Assembly: GCF_029193815.1 (NCBI RefSeq)
Contig: NZ_JARFVC010000006.1
Location: 1-64,000 of the forward strand
Source of the DNA: Cytobacillus sp. S13-E01
GTDB taxonomy: Bacteria > Bacillota > Bacilli > Bacillales > Bacillaceae_L
Direction: 5' to 3'
Length of the DNA stretch: 64,000 bases
This document shows, in pieces, positions 1 to 8,428 of the stretch (positions are counted from its first letter, which is position 1; every line of letters begins with the position of its first letter). The notes under the pieces are model-generated. The model was not told the DNA's origin and did not search any database. It was given only the letters and a program-made list of their open reading frames with translations. The position numbers were made by a program, and so were the translations under genes.

Positions 1-9
1 TATTGGTGT

Positions 10-26
10 CCCCCCCCCCCCGGGGG
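10..26. other. C-tract/G-tract at the window edge
   Basis: A run of about 12 C is followed directly by 5 G, flanked by GGTG on the left and CCACC on the right so that the segment can fold back on itself. Such a tract is unusual in this AT-rich sequence. It may be a genuine slippage-prone tract or a sequencing or assembly artefact. Confidence 0.5.
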
Positions 27-247
27 CGCCACCACTTTCAATGCCAAAACCCCAAGTACAGTTGGTAAAAAAGTGTTCATTATTATCTATCAAAAACTGT
101 CTACTTTAGTTTAGCAGTTACAGATGCTCTATTCTTTTCTTTTACGGATCAAAATATAAACTTCATCACTACCAATAAAGCATTATAAAGCTGTGTTCGT
201 TAACATTGTTGTTAAGAGTAACTAATTATAATTTCACAATATGTAAG

Positions 248-283
248 GAGTGTTAATCATATGATTTGTTAACACTCTTTTTT
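248..283 (+). terminator. Rho-independent terminator
   Basis: GAGTGTTAA (248-256) pairs perfectly with TTAACACTC (269-277) and is followed by six T. No gene precedes it inside the window, so it probably ends a gene lying to the left. Confidence 0.75.
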
Positions 284-470
284 CTATCTCGTTTGAACGG
301 GAGATCTACCTCAAATGTAATTAATTACAAAGATGTGATGAAAATCACTGAATCTTTTTTATTTTTAATTTACACTTATTTAAAGGTAAACTTACAACCT
401 TTATTTCAATCTGTGCAATGGAAGCCATTTCCTTTAAAAAGGAAAACCCACCTTCTTGAATAAACCATCG

Positions 471-563
471 TATGCTTGACTTGCACAAGATGTGCTGATG
501 TCGATGTTCGCCACAGGACGTGGCGGGTTTTAATCGACGCGCCGATAGGCGGGCGCCCTGCGC
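471..563. repeat. Dispersed GC-rich intergenic repeat, copy 1
   Basis: The first about 68 bases are nearly identical to 58144-58213 (one difference, CGTGGCGGG against CGTGGTGGG). The right end, with GATAGGCGGGCGCCCTGCGC, matches the right ends of the copies near 35.7 kb and 54.4 kb. It is much more GC-rich than its surroundings and has no coding potential. Confidence 0.85.
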
Positions 564-709
564 ACATATGAAAAAATTAGATTTCAAAATAAAACTGTGC
601 TAACTTGTGTTGACAACTCATATAAAGTACTAATGTAACTTTACATGTGAAGAAGTGAACAAAAGATATTTGTCTAAAAAATGTTTGAAGCAAAAGGAGT
701 GACATTTAA

Positions 710-1528
710 ATGCACATAGTTGTATGTGTTAAGCAAGTACCAGATACCAAAATCATCAAAATAAACCCCAAGACAAACACCTTAGACCGCAGAAGCGCAC
801 CAGCCATTTTAAATCCATATGACTCCCATGCCGTACAAGCAGCAGTAAATTTGAAGAATACAAACGATGATAAAATATCAGTCCTTTCTATGGGTCCACC
901 CCAAGCAACAGCCGTTATCAAGAAAAGTGTAGAAATAGGAGCAGATCAAGGATATCTAATTTCAGATAGAGCATTTGCTGGTGCGGATACATTAGCAACG
1001 AGCTATGCGCTTTCAAAGGCGTTGGAGAAAATAAACAAAGAACAACCGATTGATATAATCATTTGTGGAAAACACGCGATTGACGGTGATACAGGCCAGG
1101 TGGGTCCTGGTATCGCAAGAAGAATGGATATTCCGCCAATAACAAATGTAATTGAAATAGTGGAAGTAAATGAGCGTGAAAAAACAGTATTATTAAAAAG
1201 AAAATTAGCAGACGGTTATGAATTAATTCAATCAACAATGCCATGTTTATTAACCGTTGAAAAAGAAGTTAATGAAGTAGAATACTCCCCGCTTACTAAT
1301 ATGATTCGTGCAGCAAGATATGAACCGATCATTTGGAGTGTAAATGATCTTGGTGAAGTTGATAGGAAACAGCTCGGACTAAAGGGTTCACCGACGATCG
1401 TAGGTAAAATGTTCACACCACCAAAAGAAGAAGGTGGGAAAACAATTGAGGGTTCGGTCGATGAACAAGTTACACAATTAATGGCAGTGCTAGCAGAAAA
1501 AAAGGATTTATTTGTTGCAGGTAAATAA
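710..1528 (+). CDS. fixA: FixA, electron transfer flavoprotein beta subunit
   Basis: This 272-residue protein starts MHIVVCVKQVPDT, the hallmark of EtfB/FixA, and carries the ADP/AMP-binding core typical of the family (CGKHAIDGDTGQVGPG around residues 121-136). With FixB it forms the flavoprotein that passes electrons from a dehydrogenase towards quinone; in Fix systems NADH oxidation is split between quinone and ferredoxin or flavodoxin. The start follows a good AAAGGAGTG site. It is the first gene of a tight four-gene set with fixB, fixC and fixX. That the complex is bifurcating here is inferred from gene order and family, not from a residue I can prove. Assignment as FixA rather than ordinary EtfB rests on the neighbouring fixC and fixX. 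Confidence 0.93.
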   Translation: MHIVVCVKQVPDTKIIKINPKTNTLDRRSAPAILNPYDSHAVQAAVNLKNTNDDKISVLSMGPPQATAVIKKSVEIGADQGYLISDRAFAGADTLATSYALSKALEKINKEQPIDIIICGKHAIDGDTGQVGPGIARRMDIPPITNVIEIVEVNEREKTVLLKRKLADGYELIQSTMPCLLTVEKEVNEVEYSPLTNMIRAARYEPIIWSVNDLGEVDRKQLGLKGSPTIVGKMFTPPKEEGGKTIEGSVDEQVTQLMAVLAEKKDLFVAGK

Positions 1529-1550
1529 ATTCGCATGGGGGGGATAAATA

Positions 1551-2576
1551 ATGGAAGGTAATAGAGGTGTGTGGGTGTTTATTGAACAAATTGACAACCA
1601 AATTGCAGCAGTGTCATTAGAGCTTTTAGGAGCAGGTAGAAAGCTAGCTGACAAGCTCGAAGTGCCATTATCTGGTGTTTTGCTAGGTGATGGTGTAAAG
1701 AATCTTTGTACAAAGGTTATTGAGTATGGAGCTGATGAAGTATATGTAATTGATGACCCAGTCTTAAAAGATTATCGAACTGAAACGTACATGAGAGGTG
1801 TCTATAACCTGTGCCAAATGTATAAACCAGAAATTTTTCTATACGGGGCAACACCTAATGGAAAGGATTTAGCAAGTGCTGTTGCAACCGATTTAGCGAC
1901 AGGGTTAACAGCTGATACAACGATGCTAGATGTTGACCCAGAAAGTAGATTACTAGAGGCGAGTCGTCCAGCATTTGGTGGAAATATCATGGCGACAATT
2001 CTTTGTAAAAAGCACAGACCACAAATGGCAACAGTACGCCCGAAAGTTATGAAAGCGTTAACACCTGAAAGTGGAAGAAGCGGAAAAATTATTGAAGAAA
2101 AAATTGGTATTAAAGAAGAAGACGTTCGAACTAAAGTTTTAAAGATTGTAAGAGATGTTGATAAAAAGGTTAACTTAGCAGAAGCACATGTAATTGTAGC
2201 GGGAGGAAAAGGCTTAGGGGATGAAAAAGGGTTTGGGCTGATACATGAATTGGCAAATGAATTAGGTGCTACTGTAGGTGCAAGTCGTGACGTTGTAGAA
2301 GCAGGCTGGATTGGGCATGAATACCAGGTTGGACAGACGGGTGAGACTGTAACCCCAAAACTCTATTTTGCGATAGGAATTTCAGGAGCGATTCAACATG
2401 TTGTCGGAATGAAAAACAGTGATATGATCATTGCTATTAATAAAGACCCAAATGCGCCTATCTTTGATGTTGCAACCTATAGTATTGTCGGTGACGCCTT
2501 AGAAATTTTACCTAAATTAATAGAACAGTTTAGAGATGCACGGAAAGAAAAAGGCGGTGAAGTTAGTTATGTCTGA
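1551..2576 (+). CDS. fixB: FixB, electron transfer flavoprotein alpha subunit
   Basis: At 341 residues it has the usual EtfA/FixB length. The N-terminal half is the Rossmann-like domain (GVWVFIEQ...). The C-terminal half is the FAD-binding domain, with AGGKGLGDEKGF around residue 218, GASRDVVEAGW around 249, and the QVGQTGETVTPKLYFAIGISGAIQHVVGM stretch that cradles FAD. It starts 22 bases after fixA behind a GGGGGGAT site, and its stop overlaps the fixC start by eight bases, so translation is probably coupled. Its role is to form the FixAB heterodimer, dock on FixC and carry the mobile FAD. Confidence 0.93.
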   Translation: MEGNRGVWVFIEQIDNQIAAVSLELLGAGRKLADKLEVPLSGVLLGDGVKNLCTKVIEYGADEVYVIDDPVLKDYRTETYMRGVYNLCQMYKPEIFLYGATPNGKDLASAVATDLATGLTADTTMLDVDPESRLLEASRPAFGGNIMATILCKKHRPQMATVRPKVMKALTPESGRSGKIIEEKIGIKEEDVRTKVLKIVRDVDKKVNLAEAHVIVAGGKGLGDEKGFGLIHELANELGATVGASRDVVEAGWIGHEYQVGQTGETVTPKLYFAIGISGAIQHVVGMKNSDMIIAINKDPNAPIFDVATYSIVGDALEILPKLIEQFRDARKEKGGEVSYV

Positions 2577-3864
2577 GAAATTTGATGTTATTGTCGTTGG
2601 AGCGGGTCCAGCTGGAACTTCATGTGCTTATACATGTGCTAAAAATGGTTTAAATGTGTTGTTAATAGAGCGTGGTGAATATCCTGGAAGTAAAAACGTG
2701 ATGGGGGGTGTTCTATACAGAAAACAAATGGAAGAAATTATTCCTGAGTTTTGGAAAGAGGCACCACTAGAACGTCCAGTTATTGAACAAAGATTTTGGA
2801 TGATGGATAAGGAATCGATGATAAGCTTTGGTTACAAAGGACTTGAGTGGGGACAGGAGCCCTATAATAACTTTACGGTTCTTCGTGCGAAATTTGACCA
2901 ATGGTTTGCTAATAAAGCAGTTGAACAAGGTGCGCTTTTAATTAATGAAACTGTTGTTACAGAGTGTATTGTAGAAAATGATAGAGTAATAGGTGTTAGA
3001 ACAGACCGACCAAATGGTGATGTATATGCTGATGTCGTTGTTTTGGCTGATGGTGTTAACTCTCTTTTAGGAAAACAATTAGGATTCCATAAAGAATTTA
3101 AACCACATGAGGTGGCATTAACCGTGATGGAAGTTATTAATCTTCCAAAGGACAAAATAAATGATCGGTTTAATTTAGAAGATAATCAAGGATGTACAGT
3201 TGAAATCTTCGGTGATTCTACAAAAGGTAATCTTGGTACTGCATTTTTATATACGAATAAAGATAGCTTAAATCTTGGAGTAGGTACAACTCTTTCTAGC
3301 ATGATTAAAGCTAAGATAAAACCATATGATTTGTTAGATTACTTGAAAAACCACCCAATGATAAAGCCATATGTTGATGGTGGTGAGCCGCTTGAGTATT
3401 TGGCACACTTAATTCCTGAAGGAGGCTATCATTCTATACCGAAATTAGTTGGGAATGGTGTACTTGTTGTAGGAGATGCTGCTCAGCTTGTGAATGCAAT
3501 CCATCGAGAGGGTTCAAACATGGCAATGTCATCTGGGAAATTAGCCGCAGAGGCAATTTTACGAGCTAAGGATAGAGGGAAATTTGATGAAGCGACATTA
3601 GATTTCTATAGAACTAGTATTTATAACAGCTTTATTGGAAAGGATTTAAAAAAATACAAAGATGCTGCGCACACCTTTGAAGAGCATCCACAATATTTTA
3701 AAGAATATTTACCGATGATGAATAAAGCAGCAAGCAAATTCTTTACAGTAGACGGAACCCCGAAGAAACAGAAACAAAAAGAAATTCTTAGATCGGTCAC
3801 TAGTGAAAAGGGGACTTTTAAAGTAATCCAAGACATGTATCGCGCATGGAAGGTGATGAAATAA
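2569..3864 (+). CDS. fixC: FixC, ETF-quinone oxidoreductase-type flavoprotein
   Basis: A 431-residue flavoprotein of the ETF:quinone oxidoreductase/FixC family. The dinucleotide-binding motif VVGAGPAGTSCA is at residues 8-19 and a second FAD motif, VVGDAAQLVNAIHREGSNMAM, lies near residue 302. It accepts electrons from FixAB and reduces the membrane quinone, with FixX supplying the iron-sulfur cluster found as a fused domain in mitochondrial ETF-QO. I chose the ATG at 2569, not the upstream in-frame ATG at 2536, because AAGGCGGTG lies directly before it and the family begins MSEKFDVIVVGAG. It overlaps fixB by eight bases, and its stop codon overlaps the fixX start (TAATG). Confidence 0.93.
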   Translation: MSEKFDVIVVGAGPAGTSCAYTCAKNGLNVLLIERGEYPGSKNVMGGVLYRKQMEEIIPEFWKEAPLERPVIEQRFWMMDKESMISFGYKGLEWGQEPYNNFTVLRAKFDQWFANKAVEQGALLINETVVTECIVENDRVIGVRTDRPNGDVYADVVVLADGVNSLLGKQLGFHKEFKPHEVALTVMEVINLPKDKINDRFNLEDNQGCTVEIFGDSTKGNLGTAFLYTNKDSLNLGVGTTLSSMIKAKIKPYDLLDYLKNHPMIKPYVDGGEPLEYLAHLIPEGGYHSIPKLVGNGVLVVGDAAQLVNAIHREGSNMAMSSGKLAAEAILRAKDRGKFDEATLDFYRTSIYNSFIGKDLKKYKDAAHTFEEHPQYFKEYLPMMNKAASKFFTVDGTPKKQKQKEILRSVTSEKGTFKVIQDMYRAWKVMK

Positions 3865-4145
3865 TGTCAAAGAATATTGAAGAAAAACAATATTTAGTTC
3901 GGTTTAAGGCTGATAAAAATTCACATCTAACGGTATTAGATCATGATGTGTGTATGACACAATGCCCAGACAAAATATGTACGATTTTCTGTCCAGCAGA
4001 GGTTTATAAATGGGAAGAAATAAGAATGCACGTCGGTTATGAAGGTTGTCATGAATGTGGAAGCTGTCGTATAGGCTGCCCATATCAAAATATTAAATGG
4101 GAATATCCTAAGGGTGGCCATGGTGTAGTGTTCAAATTGGCATAA
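3864..4145 (+). CDS. fixX: FixX, ferredoxin-like subunit of the Fix complex
   Basis: A 93-residue ferredoxin-like protein. Cysteines occur in DHDVCMTQCPDKICTIFC (residues about 27-44) and in a clear CHECGSCRIGC near 61-71 that provides a 4Fe-4S site. Family members end in a GG(H)GV-type tail, as here (KGGHGVVFKLA). It pairs with FixC as the iron-sulfur half of the quinone reductase. The start at 3864 shares its A with the fixC stop and follows GGAAGGTGATG. A terminator ten bases downstream closes the operon. Confidence 0.92.
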   Translation: MSKNIEEKQYLVRFKADKNSHLTVLDHDVCMTQCPDKICTIFCPAEVYKWEEIRMHVGYEGCHECGSCRIGCPYQNIKWEYPKGGHGVVFKLA

Positions 4146-4155
4146 TCACACTGGA

Positions 4156-4191
4156 GAACATTAGGCAATCGTATCCTAGTGTTCTTTTTTT
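4156..4191 (+). terminator. Terminator of fixABCX
   Basis: A ten-pair stem (4156-4165 with 4175-4184, one G-T pair) is followed by seven T. Confidence 0.88.
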
Positions 4192-4335
4192 GTGTACTAA
4201 TTATTATGCAGTTTATTTCAGGATAACACCTATAGGCGCTGGGAAAATGTGCTTTAATTAGTAAATACTATTTCCATAGAGTGTACATTATTTCACAAAT
4301 GAGTGTAAAAAAGAAAGGTGAAGCCAGTGGGGAGG

Positions 4336-4680
4336 TTAAACGATTTGTGTATGTTGGAGGTTAATGGTGAAACAATCTGATTTGCACTTGCTCTCTATTT
4401 CTTTTGCCATTTCAAATGCTTGATGAACACAAGGGATTTGGAGGGAAACATAGTGTGGCGAATTATAATCAAACGACCCTTCACTAGTAGTCTGGAAAAC
4501 AATAATTTTCCAATGGAATTTTTCTTTGCCTTTTTCGATCTCAGACCCTTCTAAAGCAATTAACCAATGAGTAAAAGATGAAGAGCTACCATCATTGTCA
4601 AGGAAAACCTGAATATCACTTTCACCAATTGGTATCAGTGGTTTTTGATAAAATTCACGATAGTTTGGAAACGCATTCAT
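4336..4680 (-). CDS. Hypothetical protein, 114 residues
   Basis: I do not recognise this soluble protein. It has no signal peptide or membrane segment, is rich in aromatic and acidic residues, and has two cysteines near the C-terminus (KCKSDC). A strong AAAGGAGTG site sits about 7 bases before the ATG at 4680, which supports a real gene. It stands alone, converging on fixX and divergent from the hemerythrin-like gene, so the neighbourhood gives no clear hint of function. Confidence 0.7.
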   Translation of the reverse strand: MNAFPNYREFYQKPLIPIGESDIQVFLDNDGSSSSFTHWLIALEGSEIEKGKEKFHWKIIVFQTTSEGSFDYNSPHYVSLQIPCVHQAFEMAKEIESKCKSDCFTINLQHTQIV

Positions 4681-4866
4681 TATTTTTCACTCCTTTAAAA
4701 ATGTAAGCTATTATTTGTTAACTTTATTATATGTGAAAACAACGGACTGATGTAGTAATTTTTTAACTTTTCAGAAAAAGTTCACAACTTTATGTCAGAC
4801 AAGTAAATGTTTTAAGTATATAGATCAAAATCTCCGACGTTCAATCGCTATAAGAAAGAGGCCGAA

Positions 4867-4909
4867 AGTGATTTGTATCACGGTGGTTATATTACTAATT
4901 CGCTATAAT
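4867..4909 (+). promoter_or_regulatory. Fnr/Crp-type operator and promoter of the hemerythrin-like gene
   Basis: AGTGATTTGTATCACG (4867-4882) matches the Fnr pattern TGTGA-N6-TCACA in its two central half-sites, GTGA and TCAC. A consensus TATAAT is at 4904-4909. If transcription starts seven bases after it (about 4916), the operator centre falls at -41.5, the standard class II activation position. Regulation by Fnr is inferred from sequence and geometry. Confidence 0.6.
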
Positions 4910-4939
4910 TAGGGTATAACAATTTTAGGAGGACTTGAT

Positions 4940-5476
4940 ATGTCTGGATGTATGAGTAGTATGTTTCAAGGTGATGGAATCAGTTTTTGTACCCCATTAA
5001 ATAGACTAAAAGAAGAACATGTTACCCTGAATCTTCAAAAGAAAGATTTATATACATTATCAACTACAATTGAACAAGCGGAAGCAGAAGTTAGCTGGTG
5101 TGATACGATAAAAGAATTACGAGGGAAGGTTCAAGCTTTTATTGCTGATCTTGATCCACACTCAGAAAGGGAAGAAGGCGTTTTATTTCCAATGATGGCA
5201 AAATATATTGGTAAAGACGCTGGTCCAATAGCTGTGATGGAATATGAACACGAACAGGCTAAATTAAATATCGCATTATTCTTAGAGAAGACAGTAGATG
5301 TTCCTTCAGATCTAAACAAAGAGGATGCAAAGCAGTACGCATCCTATATAACGAATGCATATTTAATTTTAACGGATCATTTTGCAAAGGAGGAAAATGT
5401 ACTCTTCCCGATGGCAGAAAAAATGTTAACCGATGAGGAAAAGGACTTATTAGAACGAAAAATGAATGAAATTTAA
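4940..5476 (+). CDS. Hemerythrin HHE-domain protein
   Basis: A 178-residue protein with the hemerythrin-like four-helix pattern of iron ligands: LKEEH near residue 24, DPHSEREEGVLFP near 72-84, EYEHEQ near 100 and LTDHFAKEENVLFP near 143-156. Such proteins bind a non-haem di-iron centre and sense or handle oxygen, nitric oxide or iron. The N-terminal extension contains two cysteines (SGC and SFC), which is unusual for a plain HHE domain and could be redox-active. The ATG at 4940 follows TTAGGAGGACTTG. The upstream Fnr-type operator suggests induction at low oxygen, which fits the family. Confidence 0.85.
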   Translation: MSGCMSSMFQGDGISFCTPLNRLKEEHVTLNLQKKDLYTLSTTIEQAEAEVSWCDTIKELRGKVQAFIADLDPHSEREEGVLFPMMAKYIGKDAGPIAVMEYEHEQAKLNIALFLEKTVDVPSDLNKEDAKQYASYITNAYLILTDHFAKEENVLFPMAEKMLTDEEKDLLERKMNEI

Positions 5477-5487
5477 TAATAGTTGTC

Positions 5488-5529
5488 AATAAACGCATGA
5501 GATTGTTAGTAACTCTCCGTGCGTTTATT
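5488..5529 (+). terminator. Terminator-like hairpin after the hemerythrin-like gene
   Basis: AATAAACGCA (5488-5497) pairs with TGCGTTTATT (5520-5529). The T-tract is short, so strength is uncertain. Confidence 0.55.
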
Positions 5530-5650
5530 TACGTTCTAAATGTACCATCCCTCTTTGTTAAAACAAATAAGAGTTTGTGCTCGAATGGCTTTATATGAAA
5601 AAGAGACATTGAGGTTGTAGATAATAATTATTTGAATTCAGTAATTTTAG

Positions 5651-5678
5651 AAAAAAAGAGCAGCGTTATACTGCTCTT
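5651..5678 (-). terminator. Terminator of the MFS gene
   Basis: AAGAGCAG (5656-5663) pairs with CTGCTCTT (5671-5678). Read on the minus strand the stem is followed by a T-run, and it overlaps the stop codon of the transporter gene. Confidence 0.8.
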
Positions 5679-6906
5679 ATGCGTTCAACGCTGCTACCTT
5701 TTCGTCGTTGGGAAGTAATAATGTTAAAAATCCAAGCAATGGTAAAAATCCAACAGCAATAATCGTATTTGTTAATCCAAAGGTATCTGCAAGTGAACCT
5801 AGTGCAACAGAACCAATTGCCCCCATTCCAAATGCCAAACCAACAATTAAACCAGACATTGTACCGATTTTACCTGGTAAGAGCTCTTGTGCATAAACAA
5901 CTGTAACCGAAAAACTAGACATTAAGACAAATCCTATAATAGCTACAATCACATAAGCGAATAGAGGTGTTACAAAAGGTAAGATTAGGGCTAAGGGAGC
6001 AGAACCTAACATAGAAATTAAAATTACTTTTTGTTTACCAAATCGGTCTGCAAATGGGCCTCCAAAAAATGTACCAACTGCACCAGTTGCCAGGAAAATA
6101 AAGATAAAAATCTGTGATTGGGGGATTGAATACCCATATACTTCAATAACATAAAACGTATAGAAATTTGTAATACTAGATATATACCATGAGCGGGCAA
6201 AGACTAGGAATACTAAGATTAATAGTGCAATTTTTATAGCTCTTGAATATCCATTGTTTTGACTACTAGCTTTTAATATTTTCGGCTTTAATGATATGCT
6301 TTCTAAAGTGTTTGAATACCATTTTGCTATATAGATTAATAATCCAACTGCGATTGCAGCAACAACAGTAAACCAAATCGCCCCAAACTGTCCGAGTGGC
6401 ACGAGAATAAATGCTGTAATAATCGGACCTAGGGCTGAACCGGAATTACCTCCAACCTGATAAATCGATTGTGCTAATCCTCTACGACTCCCTGCAGCCA
6501 TGTAGGCTACCCGAGAACCCTCTGGGTGGAAAATGGCAGAACCTAAACCAATAAAAAGAACTGCTATAATAATCGTTAAAAATGTAGGAGCAAGTGATAA
6601 TCCAAGGATGCCAAAAAATGTAAAGGTAAGGGCAACTGGTAACGCGTATGGCATTGGCTTTTTGTCTGTATACCAGCCAACTGCCGGCTGCATTACTGAA
6701 GAGATGATGTTTAATGAGAATCCGATTAACCCAATTTGTGTAAACGTTAATCCGATAGATTTCTGTAGAATAGGGAACATAGCTGGTACTACAGCCTGAA
6801 TTGAATCATTCAATAAATGGCATAGTCCAATAATAAATAAAATATTGTAGGTTGTTTTTTGTTCGGTTGGCGTTCCCTTGTTTGCTATTTTACTAGTTGC
6901 AAGCAT
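5677..6906 (-). CDS. MFS transporter, fosmidomycin-resistance (Fsr) type
   Basis: A 409-residue integral membrane protein with about 12 hydrophobic segments and Major Facilitator hallmarks. IFHPEGSRVAYMAAGSRRGLAQSIYQVGGNSG in the fourth to fifth helices is typical of the Fsr/fosmidomycin-resistance subfamily, and GGPFADRFGKQK is the loop between helices 8 and 9. Members are proton-driven efflux pumps; the natural substrate is rarely known and cannot be read from the sequence. The start at 6906 follows TTAGGGGT. It is monocistronic with its own terminator, and no linked regulator is seen. Confidence 0.85.
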   Translation of the reverse strand: MLATSKIANKGTPTEQKTTYNILFIIGLCHLLNDSIQAVVPAMFPILQKSIGLTFTQIGLIGFSLNIISSVMQPAVGWYTDKKPMPYALPVALTFTFFGILGLSLAPTFLTIIIAVLFIGLGSAIFHPEGSRVAYMAAGSRRGLAQSIYQVGGNSGSALGPIITAFILVPLGQFGAIWFTVVAAIAVGLLIYIAKWYSNTLESISLKPKILKASSQNNGYSRAIKIALLILVFLVFARSWYISSITNFYTFYVIEVYGYSIPQSQIFIFIFLATGAVGTFFGGPFADRFGKQKVILISMLGSAPLALILPFVTPLFAYVIVAIIGFVLMSSFSVTVVYAQELLPGKIGTMSGLIVGLAFGMGAIGSVALGSLADTFGLTNTIIAVGFLPLLGFLTLLLPNDEKVAALNA

Positions 6907-7169
6907 TCTGCATTACCCCTAACATATATTTCTATCTTATTTAAATGAAAGCTCTTTTTGTAGATTTTGTAAAGAGTTTTGAAGGAAATAATTTTCAAGT
7001 TTTGTAGTTTACTTAAGTTAACTATCTCAAGTTAAAGCTCAATACAAAATTAAACAAGTTCGACGAATTACTTCGTGGGCTATTGTGGTGCTATAACTTT
7101 ACGGGTTTTAAATTTTCTGATAAATTAAGAGTGAGGATAAAATATTCGCCAATTAGGGAGGAAGCATCT

Positions 7170-8117
7170 ATGAAATATCGTCGTTTAGGACGATCTGGTC
7201 TTAAAGTAAGTGAAATTAGTTTGGGTAGTTGGCTTACATTTGGCAAAACAGTTGACGCAAATGTTGCCTCTGAAACGATACATAAAGCATATGAGTTGGG
7301 AGTTAACTTTTTTGATTCTGCTAATGTCTATGAAAGAGGCGAAGGTGAAAGGATTTTAGCAAAATCTCTCAAGGACTATAAAAGAGAATCATATGTAATT
7401 TCCACAAAAGCCTTTTGGCCAATGGGAGATGGTCCAAATGATAGAGGTCTTTCAAGGAAACATATTATTGAACAAGTACATGCCAGTTTAAAAAGAATGG
7501 ATTTAGATTATGTAGATATTTTTTATTGTCATCGCTATGATCATGAAACACCTGTAGATGAAACCCTAAGAGCCATTGATGATTTAATCCGTCAAGGAAA
7601 GATACTTTATGCAGGTGTAAGTGAATGGTCTGCAGCTCAAATTCAAGAGGCTGTTTCAGTTGCTGATAAATATTTATTGGATCGAATTATTGTAAATCAG
7701 CCCCAGTATAATATGTTTCACCGTGATATTGAAGATGAAATAATACCAGTAAGTGATAAAAATGGTATTTCGCAGGTGGTTTTTTCTCCTCTTGCACAAG
7801 GAGTACTAACCGGAAAATATAAGGGTGGACAAATACCTAGTGGTAGTAGAGGAGCTAATGAAAAGGTTAATACATGGGTAAAACAAATTATCAATGATAT
7901 TGTCCTTACAAAGCTGGATAGATTAGAAGAGATAGCCAATGCTATTGAAGTTACACTTCCTGAGTTAGCTTTAGCTTGGATCTTACGTCAGCCCAACGTA
8001 GCAAGCACTTTAGTAGGTGCGTCAAATCCTGAACAAATTGCGGCAAATGTACGTGCTTCAAATGTTGTATTGAGTTTTGAGACTTTACAAAGAATCGAAC
8101 AAGTATTAGCGGTTTAA
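7170..8117 (+). CDS. Aldo/keto reductase
   Basis: A 315-residue TIM-barrel oxidoreductase of the AKR superfamily, closest in pattern to the potassium-channel beta-subunit/YghZ group (MKYRRLGRSGLKVSEISLGSW). The catalytic tetrad is visible: FFDSANVYERGEGE gives Asp and Tyr near residues 48-54, STKAFW gives Lys near 81, and DIFYCHRYDHETP gives His near 116. It should use NADPH to reduce aldehydes or ketones. I placed the start at 7170 because TAGGGAGGAAGC sits immediately upstream and the family begins MKYR. Single gene with its own terminator; physiological substrate unknown. Confidence 0.87.
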   Translation: MKYRRLGRSGLKVSEISLGSWLTFGKTVDANVASETIHKAYELGVNFFDSANVYERGEGERILAKSLKDYKRESYVISTKAFWPMGDGPNDRGLSRKHIIEQVHASLKRMDLDYVDIFYCHRYDHETPVDETLRAIDDLIRQGKILYAGVSEWSAAQIQEAVSVADKYLLDRIIVNQPQYNMFHRDIEDEIIPVSDKNGISQVVFSPLAQGVLTGKYKGGQIPSGSRGANEKVNTWVKQIINDIVLTKLDRLEEIANAIEVTLPELALAWILRQPNVASTLVGASNPEQIAANVRASNVVLSFETLQRIEQVLAV

Positions 8118-8154
8118 GGCGTTTTATTTTCTTTGAATTGCCGATATCTAATGG

Positions 8155-8186
8155 CAGGTTGAGTTAAGCCCTCAACCTGTTTTTTG
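8155..8186 (+). terminator. Terminator of the aldo/keto reductase gene
   Basis: CAGGTTGAG (8155-8163) and CTCAACCTG (8171-8179) form a perfect nine-pair stem followed by a T-run. The rest of the gap to 8428 shows nothing beyond AT-rich DNA and the ribosome binding site AAGGAGGAA of the next gene. Confidence 0.88.
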
Positions 8187-8428
8187 TTTTTTAGGAATTT
8201 ATAAAATTGTCAATGATACGATCAATATCAATTGTTCCGTCGCCAGTTTATATTTATTTGCGTTGCTCCTTAGCTTCAAGAGCCTAGGAAATTTGTATTA
8301 TATCAACTATAATTTAGAGAATCATTAAAGTAACTGAAGGTTCTTCAAATATTGATTAGGCAAATAGAAGTTGACCATTTCCTTCTTTTTGTATAACTTT
8401 TACTATGTATTATTAAGGAGGAATTTAA

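Larger units (their letters stand above)
27..709. other. Gene-free leader region upstream of fixA
   Basis: I see no convincing gene here. It holds a terminator (248-283), a dispersed repeat copy (471-563) and the fixA upstream region. A TTGACA at 610-615 is a possible -35 element, but the -10 at a suitable distance is poor, so I do not assign a promoter. The fixA ribosome binding site AAAGGAGTG lies about 8 bases before the ATG at 710. Confidence 0.5.

Noticed and set aside
266-587. Short frames on both strands near the left end
   Set aside because: They cross a terminator and a dispersed repeat and lack ribosome binding sites.
7000-7060. AAGTTAAC-type repeats between the MFS and aldo/keto reductase genes as operators
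   Set aside because: The half-sites are AT-rich and irregularly spaced, and no regulator gene is nearby.
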